The position numbers and the translations under genes are program-made. A stretch of 49,262 nucleotides of DNA from Nocardia anaemiae NBRC 100462 (GTDB lineage: Bacteria; Actinomycetota; Actinomycetes; Mycobacteriales; Mycobacteriaceae), in the NCBI RefSeq assembly GCF_001612725.1, contig NZ_BDAZ01000079.1, forward strand, positions 1 through 49,262, read 5' to 3'. Shown here piece after piece: positions 43,394 to 49,262 of the stretch. Below the pieces are notes generated by a model. It worked only from the letters and a program-made list of their open reading frames with translations. It ran no database searches and was not told where the DNA came from. Numbering within the stretch: position 1 is the stretch's first letter; each line of letters begins with the position of its first letter.

Positions 43394-44956
43394 TCACTCC
43401 GGTAGGAGGCTGAGGGTTCCTTCGGCACTGCGTGCTGCGGTCAGGCAGGCGGTGGTGGTGAACTGGTCGGCCAGGGGATGGCGGGCGCGGGCACGCCATT
43501 TGCGCACGGCGGCCATGGCCTGGGCGCGCTGGATGGCGGGGTCGGTGCCGAAGGGCAGGCCGAGTCGAAGATGCGGGGCGACGCCGGAGCCGCCGATCAG
43601 GCGGTGCAGTTCAGCGAGATCGGCTGCGGGCAGGGCCAATTCGTCGGTGCGCAGGCGACCGAGGAGACGAAGTTCGGCGAAACCGTGCACGTCGGCGAGC
43701 AGGGTGCGGACTCGGGGCAGCAGCTGGTCGGCGGGAGTGCCCGGGTATGCGGTGAGGACCCGGGCCAGCGCGGTCAGGGCCGAGTGCGCCTTGAGTTGGT
43801 CGGCGCGCTGGCCGAATTGCACGTCGAGAACCGAGCGGAGTTCCTCCACGCCGCTGCGGTTGGTCAATTCCGCTGCCAGCGTGGCGGAGTCGCGCACGCC
43901 GAGGCGAATCAGGGTGACCGCCATGCGAATTCCGAAGAGGCCGAACCGCGCCGCTAGCTGGGCGCGGAGTTCGGGCGGGACCGGGAGCGGAATATCGGGG
44001 CGCGCGAAGCGATCTGCCGAGAGCAAGGCGGCGCTCAACTCGTCGACCTGCACCCTGGCCAACGCCTCGAAGGCGGCGAACTCCTGCTGACGCAGGGTGG
44101 CAGCGGCGAATGCGAGCAGACCGGCGACCGGAATTACCGCCTGGCACAACCCCGTTCGCTCCAATTCGCCCGCGAAACGTGCCGCGACATCGCGGGCGGA
44201 ATGCAGTGCGTCGATCCGGCCCGCCCCGATCTCATCGGCACGCGAGACCACACCGATGACGCCCAGCGGACCCGAAACACCCTGCGCGCCAGCCGTTCCG
44301 GCACCGACCTGTTCGAGGAACCGGACATCGGCATCATCGAGCCGACGCAGCAGATAAACCACGGCGTCCGCACCCGGAATCGATACGGCTGCCATGCCGC
44401 GGTCGCCGTCGGTGTCACCGGGGGTGAGCAGTCGCGCGGTCCGCAATGACACCTCGCGCGACAGCGACGATGTGCCCGGTGTGTCGATGATGGTGGTATT
44501 CGCCAGTGCGGCGGCGGGCCACTCGACCTCGAGATGGTCCACCTCACGCGGGCCCGGCGCATTCCAGTTCAGACGTTCCAGATCGAAGGTCAGCCCGTGC
44601 GTGCCGCTGCCGCGGCGCACCACCACATTCGCCGTCGAGCCGTCCGGTGCGTAAGCCGTGACGCTCGGGGTCGAGCCGTTGCGGTACCAGGTGACCACGC
44701 GCGTGCATTCGGTCGCGTCGGTCGGGGCGATGTCCTGGCCGACCAGTGAGTTGAGCAGGGTCGACTTGCCTGCCTTCAACGAACCCGCCAGCGCCACCCG
44801 CAGAGGTTGATCCAGGCGGCGGGCACAGTCGGCCAGCAGCGCACGCGGTCGCGGCTCGCGAGGAAATGCCTGTCTGGCCGCGGCGACCAGCTGATGCGCC
44901 TCGGCGACAATGCCGGGCGCCCGCCGAGCATCATGCCGGGTCACGTCTCTTCTCAC
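43394..44956 (-). CDS. iniC: IniC-like dynamin-family GTPase
   Basis: A 520-residue GTPase. G1 GSLKAGKST (58-66), G3 DTPG (158-161). The G4 position reads SRADEI in place of N/TKxD, so base specificity may differ. The rest is helical. M. tuberculosis IniC is a membrane-fissioning dynamin-like protein induced by cell-wall inhibitors such as isoniazid and ethambutol. Start GTG 44956 overlaps the iniA stop as GTGA. Last gene of iniBAC. Confidence 0.88.
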   Translation of the reverse strand: MRRDVTRHDARRAPGIVAEAHQLVAAARQAFPREPRPRALLADCARRLDQPLRVALAGSLKAGKSTLLNSLVGQDIAPTDATECTRVVTWYRNGSTPSVTAYAPDGSTANVVVRRGSGTHGLTFDLERLNWNAPGPREVDHLEVEWPAAALANTTIIDTPGTSSLSREVSLRTARLLTPGDTDGDRGMAAVSIPGADAVVYLLRRLDDADVRFLEQVGAGTAGAQGVSGPLGVIGVVSRADEIGAGRIDALHSARDVAARFAGELERTGLCQAVIPVAGLLAFAAATLRQQEFAAFEALARVQVDELSAALLSADRFARPDIPLPVPPELRAQLAARFGLFGIRMAVTLIRLGVRDSATLAAELTNRSGVEELRSVLDVQFGQRADQLKAHSALTALARVLTAYPGTPADQLLPRVRTLLADVHGFAELRLLGRLRTDELALPAADLAELHRLIGGSGVAPHLRLGLPFGTDPAIQRAQAMAAVRKWRARARHPLADQFTTTACLTAARSAEGTLSLLPE

Positions 44957-46818
44957 GGGGTTACCGTACCGGCGGCCCCTTTCCGCGGTGCGGCGATGGC
45001 AGGTTGCATAGCATCCGCATAGCGTCGCAGCTCGGCGACCATGTGCAGCTGCCGGTCGAGCACCGCACAGCGCTCGGTCCGGCGAGCCGTTTCCATATTC
45101 GCCGCCTCCTGCGCGGCCCGCAGCGAATCGTCGATGGAGCGCAGGCTGCGTTCGGCGACGCCGGTGTAGTGATCGCGCAATGCCCGATGGATGCGGTGCA
45201 GGCGGTCCTTGGATTCCTTGCCCGCCTGGAAGGCGACGTCATCGATGAAACGCCGGATGGCGACCTTGGCCTCATTGCGGCGCCTGGCCAGCCTGGCCTG
45301 CTTGTCATCGCGGAATGCCTTGCCGCCCACCAGGACACCGGCGCCGATGGAGATCGGATTGAGCATCGCGAGCCCGGCGAAGGTGGTCGCGAGCCCGACC
45401 ATCAGCACGCCGCCGTAGGAGCCGCGCATGCCGACCAGGATTTTGCTGCCGAAGCCGATATCGGGCTCCAGATCGGCGAGAGTGCCGCCACCCGCGCGGC
45501 TGTCCTCGGTGTGCAGGCCCGAGCTGACATCGGGCAGTTCGACCATGCCGATCTCGGTGAAGTGCTCGGCGACCCGCTCGGCGAGTTCCACGGCGCGGGT
45601 ATGCGTCCAGAGCAGATTGTCGCCGAGTGCGGTGTCGATATCACCGGTGAGCCATTCGGCAATCCGGTCCCAATGGCGGCCCGGATCGTGTTTATCGATC
45701 CATTCCTCACCGGTTCTGGCGATCTCGCGCAGGCGTTCACGCAGATCGTGATCCACATCCCCGGCCAGATCGGTGATGCCGTCGGAGAGGGTCAACTGCC
45801 AGGCCGAGGTGCGCCGGTGCAGGTCCTCGGCGGTGGTCTTCGCCAACTGCAGCTCGCGCACCGCCATCGCGCCCTGGCGTGGATCGCGCAACGCGACCAG
45901 TTCACTGCCCAGCGCGAGCGCCAAATGCTCTGCGGCCGACTGGATGTCGTGCGCCACGGCGACCAGGGTCGCGGCTTGGTCGCGCGCCACCACCTGCTCG
46001 CGCAGGAACTGATAAAGCACACCGAAACCGGATTCGGCGCCGAGCTGCTGATCCTGCAAAAGCATTGCGTGCCTGCGCAGTACCGCGGAAACCGGGATAA
46101 TCGGCACCTCGACTCGCGCTCGGCCGAGATGCCCCTGGTCGGCCTGATGCACCTGGCGCCAATGCGGATACAGATCGATCTTGGTGAGCAGCAGTGCGGT
46201 GGTCGGGCACAGTTCCCGGACCTGCCGGAGGAAGGCCAGTTCCGGTTCGGTGAGTTCGGTGGAGGCATCCGACAGCACCAGAACCGCGTCGGCGGTCGCG
46301 ATCATGCCGAGTACGCCTGCCGCATAACCACTTCCGTGTCCGCCGACGCCGGGGGTGTCCACCAGGACGATACCGTCGGCGAGCAGCGGATTCGGCAGCT
46401 GGATCTCGATGCGCGACACCCGACGGCCGTGCGCCTGCGGTGTACGGACGGTGATCATGCCGATCTCGTCGACCGGCAATGGAACTCGCGCCTCCTCGGT
46501 TCCGCTCGGACCGGCCAGCACCAGTTCGGCATACGGTTCGGGACCGTGCGCGAGCAAGGTCGGGACGGCGGTGGTCGCGTCGTCGCCGACCGGGCAGATC
46601 TCCAGATTCAACAGGGCATTGACGAAACAGCTCTTGCCCTGACCGAGTTGTCCGACGATCACGATGCGCCGCCGCGGATCGCGCACCCGGTCGGCCGCCA
46701 TTTCCAGGCGACCGACCAGATCATTGCGACCCGCGGCGCGCGCCGCGGCGATGGTTTCACCCAATACCGTCAGCAGCGGTACCGCGGGCGGTTGAGCATT
46801 CACTGCTGGTGTCCCCAT
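44953..46818 (-). CDS. iniA: IniA-like dynamin-family GTPase
   Basis: A 621-residue GTPase. G1 GQLGQGKSC (56-64), switch Thr in ATTAVPT, G3 VDTPGVGG (153-160), G4 TKID (212-215). A paired hydrophobic hairpin GVLMVGLATTFAGLAML...SIGAGVLVGG in the last third is the membrane-inserting part. IniA acts on the membrane during envelope stress and contributes to drug tolerance in mycobacteria. ATG 46818 has AAAGAGG 4 nt upstream; the frame continues into the iniB 3' end, which is not coding in that frame. Sits 25 bases after iniB. Confidence 0.92.
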   Translation of the reverse strand: MGTPAVNAQPPAVPLLTVLGETIAAARAAGRNDLVGRLEMAADRVRDPRRRIVIVGQLGQGKSCFVNALLNLEICPVGDDATTAVPTLLAHGPEPYAELVLAGPSGTEEARVPLPVDEIGMITVRTPQAHGRRVSRIEIQLPNPLLADGIVLVDTPGVGGHGSGYAAGVLGMIATADAVLVLSDASTELTEPELAFLRQVRELCPTTALLLTKIDLYPHWRQVHQADQGHLGRARVEVPIIPVSAVLRRHAMLLQDQQLGAESGFGVLYQFLREQVVARDQAATLVAVAHDIQSAAEHLALALGSELVALRDPRQGAMAVRELQLAKTTAEDLHRRTSAWQLTLSDGITDLAGDVDHDLRERLREIARTGEEWIDKHDPGRHWDRIAEWLTGDIDTALGDNLLWTHTRAVELAERVAEHFTEIGMVELPDVSSGLHTEDSRAGGGTLADLEPDIGFGSKILVGMRGSYGGVLMVGLATTFAGLAMLNPISIGAGVLVGGKAFRDDKQARLARRRNEAKVAIRRFIDDVAFQAGKESKDRLHRIHRALRDHYTGVAERSLRSIDDSLRAAQEAANMETARRTERCAVLDRQLHMVAELRRYADAMQPAIAAPRKGAAGTVTP

Positions 46819-46843
46819 CGAACCTCTTTCGTACGAATATCTC

Positions 46844-49262
46844 TTAGTGCAGGAAGGCGTCGCCGCCGAGATCGCCGCCGCCATGTCCGGCCAGATCGGT
46901 ACCCGCATGAGTATCGGTGAAGAGGCTGGAATCGCTGTGTCCGGTGACCGACGTGTCCAGATGCGAACCGGCCGAACTGTCGAGTCCGGAGCCGAAGGCA
47001 TTCGAAACGTCCAGCGACGACCAGGTATTCGCGGTGGACCCGACGGTCGAGGAGGCGCCGCCGGTCAGTGTGGCACCGGCATGGCCACCCAGATCCGCGG
47101 CGCCGTTCGCGCTGGTCTGCGCCGCGGCGCCGGAGTGCACCGTGGAGTCCGCGGTGGCACCGGTGGAAAGCCCTGTCGCCAAACCGGTTCCGGCATGCGC
47201 ACCGCCATCGATGGCACCGCCGAGACCGGTTTCCAGACCGCTACCGGCATGGACGCCGCTGCTGATTCCACTGGAAAGACCGGTCTCCAGACCCGTCCCC
47301 AGATGTGTACCGGCGTCGACGGCACCCTGTGCTCCAGTGGACACGCTGCCGCCGAGACCGGTAGCCGCACCGCCCGCGGTGGACAGACCCGTCTCCAGAC
47401 CGGTGGCCGCGTGGCCCCCGGCATTGGCAGTACCGCCCAAACCTGTGGACAACCCCGTGCCGAGTTCCGAACCCGCATGCGCACCAGCGCCGACCGCACC
47501 GTTCACGCCCGAGGACAGGCCCGCGCCCAGCTCCGAACCCGCATGCGCACCAGCGCCGACCGCACCATTCACACCCGAAGACAGACCCGCACCCAGCGCC
47601 GAACCCGCATGTGCTCCAGCGCCGACCGCGCCATTCAGACCCGTGGACAGACCCGCACCGAGATCGGCGCCCGTCTGGGCACCGCTGTGCACCGCACCGC
47701 TCAGTCCGGATGCCAAGCTGCCACCCAGTTCGGCACCGGCCTGTGCACCGGCGCCGACACCTGTGGACAGATCCGCACCGGCCTGCGTCCCGGCGCCGAC
47801 GGCACCACCCAGACCTGTGGACAGACCGCCACCCAGGTCAGCCGCGCCACCGATGGCATTGGAGAACCCGGACGTAGCGTGCGTCCCAGCGTCACCCAGA
47901 TCCGATCCAACCTGCGCGCCGCCACTGAAAGCGCCTCCGAGACTGCTCGACAGCCCGCCACCGAGCTCGGTGCCCGCACCGAGCGCCGCCCCGGTAGCCA
48001 AACTCGACTCCAGCCCCGTCGTCACCTGAGCACCGGTTCCGATCGCGGACGAAGCCCCACTCGACACCCCACCGCCGAGCCCGGCCCCGGCATCCAACGC
48101 ACCGCCCAGACCAGCCTCCAGCCCACCCCCGAGCCCACCACCCGCATGCGCTCCGGTATCAAAAGCCCCCTCGATCCCGGAAGCCGCCTGCTGCCCAGCA
48201 TCAACAGCACCGCCCAGCCCTGTGGACAAACCACCACCCAGACCAGCCCCAGCCTGTGCACCGCCGCCAACGGCACCGCTCAGCCCTGCGGACAGATCAG
48301 CACCCGCCTGGGCTCCAGCACCCGCCGCGCCCTCCAGACCGGTCGACAAACCGCCACCGAACTCAGAACCCAACTGCGCACCACCATCGAGCGCACCACC
48401 GATTCCAGTGGACAAGCCGGATTCCAGACCGGTGGACAAACTGCCACCCAGGTCGGCACCCGTCTGAGCACCCGCGTCGATGGCACCACCGAGCCCCGTG
48501 GACAGACCGGCACCGAGATTGCTCCCCAGCTCCGCGCCACCACCAACCGCGCCACTCACACCTGTGGACAGATCAGTACCTGCCTGGGCTCCAGCGCCTA
48601 CCGCGCCCTCCAGACCAGTCGACAGACCGCCACCCAGATCCGATCCCAGCTGCGCACCGCCGCCGAGGGCACCGCCAATTCCGGTGGACAGACCGGCACC
48701 CAAATCAGTACCCGCCTGGGCACCGCCGCCAGTGGCACCGCTCAGACCCGTAGACAGGTCGGCGCCCGCTTGGGCTCCAGCACCTGCTGAGCCCTGCAGA
48801 CCGGTCGACAGGTTGCCGCCGAATTCAGAGCCCAGCTGTGCTCCGCTGCCGAGTGCGCCACCGATACCGGTGGACAGGCCGGTTTCCAGACCACCTGCCG
48901 CATCCACACCGGTATCAACAGCGCCACCGATGCCGGTGGACAAACTGCCACCCAGGTCGGAGCCCGCGTGCGCACCCGTGTTCACCGCGCCGGTCAGACC
49001 TGTGGACAGATCGGCGTTCGCGTCGGCTGCGGCGCCAATGGCGCTGGAGAATCCGGTTGAGGCCTGGGCACCGGCGTCCAGTGCGCCACCGAGACCGGTC
49101 GACAGGCCCGCTTCGAGGCCCGATCCGGCTTGTGCACCGGCATCCACCACACCACCGAGGCCGCTCGACAGGCTCCCGCCGAGATCGGCCTCCAAGCCCG
49201 AAATCGCTTGTGCGCCTGCGCCAATCGTGCCGCCGAGGCCAGCACCGAGATCCGCACCGACC
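46844..49262 (-). CDS. iniB: IniB-like Gly/Ala-rich repeat protein (5' partial)
   Basis: Open from the window edge (minus strand) to TAA 46844-46846: at least 805 residues with the start outside. The visible part is nearly all Gly/Ala/Ser/Leu repeats of 18 or 22 residues, core LSTGLGGAVDAGAQAGSDLG. The last 75 residues lose the repeat and become His/Asp/Ser-rich (HSDSSLFTDTHAGTDLAGHGG), ending GGDAFLH. Identification rests on position before iniA-iniC and composition; the conserved IniB N-terminal domain is not in view. M. tuberculosis IniB is 479 residues, so this one is much larger. Function unknown, envelope-stress linked. Confidence 0.85.
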   Translation of the reverse strand, partial: VGADLGAGLGGTIGAGAQAISGLEADLGGSLSSGLGGVVDAGAQAGSGLEAGLSTGLGGALDAGAQASTGFSSAIGAAADANADLSTGLTGAVNTGAHAGSDLGGSLSTGIGGAVDTGVDAAGGLETGLSTGIGGALGSGAQLGSEFGGNLSTGLQGSAGAGAQAGADLSTGLSGATGGGAQAGTDLGAGLSTGIGGALGGGAQLGSDLGGGLSTGLEGAVGAGAQAGTDLSTGVSGAVGGGAELGSNLGAGLSTGLGGAIDAGAQTGADLGGSLSTGLESGLSTGIGGALDGGAQLGSEFGGGLSTGLEGAAGAGAQAGADLSAGLSGAVGGGAQAGAGLGGGLSTGLGGAVDAGQQAASGIEGAFDTGAHAGGGLGGGLEAGLGGALDAGAGLGGGVSSGASSAIGTGAQVTTGLESSLATGAALGAGTELGGGLSSSLGGAFSGGAQVGSDLGDAGTHATSGFSNAIGGAADLGGGLSTGLGGAVGAGTQAGADLSTGVGAGAQAGAELGGSLASGLSGAVHSGAQTGADLGAGLSTGLNGAVGAGAHAGSALGAGLSSGVNGAVGAGAHAGSELGAGLSSGVNGAVGAGAHAGSELGTGLSTGLGGTANAGGHAATGLETGLSTAGGAATGLGGSVSTGAQGAVDAGTHLGTGLETGLSSGISSGVHAGSGLETGLGGAIDGGAHAGTGLATGLSTGATADSTVHSGAAAQTSANGAADLGGHAGATLTGGASSTVGSTANTWSSLDVSNAFGSGLDSSAGSHLDTSVTGHSDSSLFTDTHAGTDLAGHGGGDLGGDAFLH
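47060..49262 (-). repeat. iniB tandem repeats (66-bp and 54-bp units)
   Basis: More than 20 units of 22 or 18 codons. Around 47490-47690 three 66-bp units are near-identical at DNA level (GAVGAGAHAGSELGAGLSSG unit), indicating recent expansion; the others have drifted. Confidence 0.85.

Noticed and set aside
43308..43499. Small minus-strand frame at the iniC 3' end
   Set aside because: Overlaps iniC coding sequence and has no motif.
46847..48790. Arg/Thr-rich open frame antisense to iniB
   Set aside because: Repetitive only because iniB repeats; no start signal.
46980..49262. CRISPR-like regular repetition
   Set aside because: Units are in-frame coding repeats of 66 or 54 bases with no unique spacers and no cas genes.

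Overview
The window is high-GC actinobacterial chromosome, most likely Nocardia or a close Nocardiaceae relative. This rests on recognisable families and gene order, not a database search: the iniB-iniA-iniC operon, an EmbR-type regulator, a fused HadA/HadB-like dehydratase and a dnaK-grpE-dnaJ-hspR operon are typical of mycolic-acid-producing Mycobacteriales. From memory of M. tuberculosis H37Rv, the first half follows the block Rv0361 - fba (Rv0363c) - dedA (Rv0364) - GH76 (Rv0365c) - trmH (Rv0380c) - pyrE (Rv0382c) - Rv0383c - clpB (Rv0384c) - Rv0385. The hsp70 operon (Rv0350-0353) and iniBAC (Rv0341-0343) follow on the minus strand instead of preceding it.

Layout. 1-7.8 kb: 3' part of a repeat-rich, single-pass Rv0361-like protein, a fused hotdog dehydratase, a secreted DUF4185 protein, a small Excalibur protein, an EmbR-like BTAD/FHA regulator and class II aldolase. 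8.0-12.3 kb: two tandem DedA proteins, a HigBA-type toxin-antitoxin pair with a frameshifted toxin, and a two-component system. 12.3-20.7 kb: a DUF4190 protein, TrmH-type methyltransferase, GH76, small membrane proteins, a YhhN protein, a FabH-like ketosynthase, an SDR-pyrE pair, an Rv0383c-like protein and a DUF5666 protein. 20.7-25.4 kb: clpB behind an HspR operator, then a quinone-oxidoreductase-like gene and an LLM-class oxidoreductase. 25.6-28.9 kb: two flavohaemoglobin-like genes flanking a globin-less reductase. 29.6-33.8 kb: dnaK-grpE-dnaJ-hspR with a long terminator hairpin and two HAIR-like operators. 34.2-43.3 kb: accessory genes (AGPS-like oxidase; divergent MarR/MFS with a symmetric operator; MDR dehydrogenase; Nudix; orphan XRE protein; EndoIII-like protein; flavin monooxygenase/TetR divergent pair with paired operator boxes). 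43.4-49.3 kb: iniC, iniA and a partial, highly repetitive iniB.

Two regulatory themes recur. HspR-type inverted repeats precede both clpB and dnaK, tying the disaggregase and Hsp70 machinery to the hspR gene that ends the hsp70 operon. Many genes also have a TANNNT hexamer 6-8 nt before the start codon, the usual layout of actinobacterial leaderless transcripts. No tRNA, rRNA, CRISPR array, transposase or phage gene was recognised. Both ends are truncated: the first gene lacks its start and iniB lacks its 5' end.
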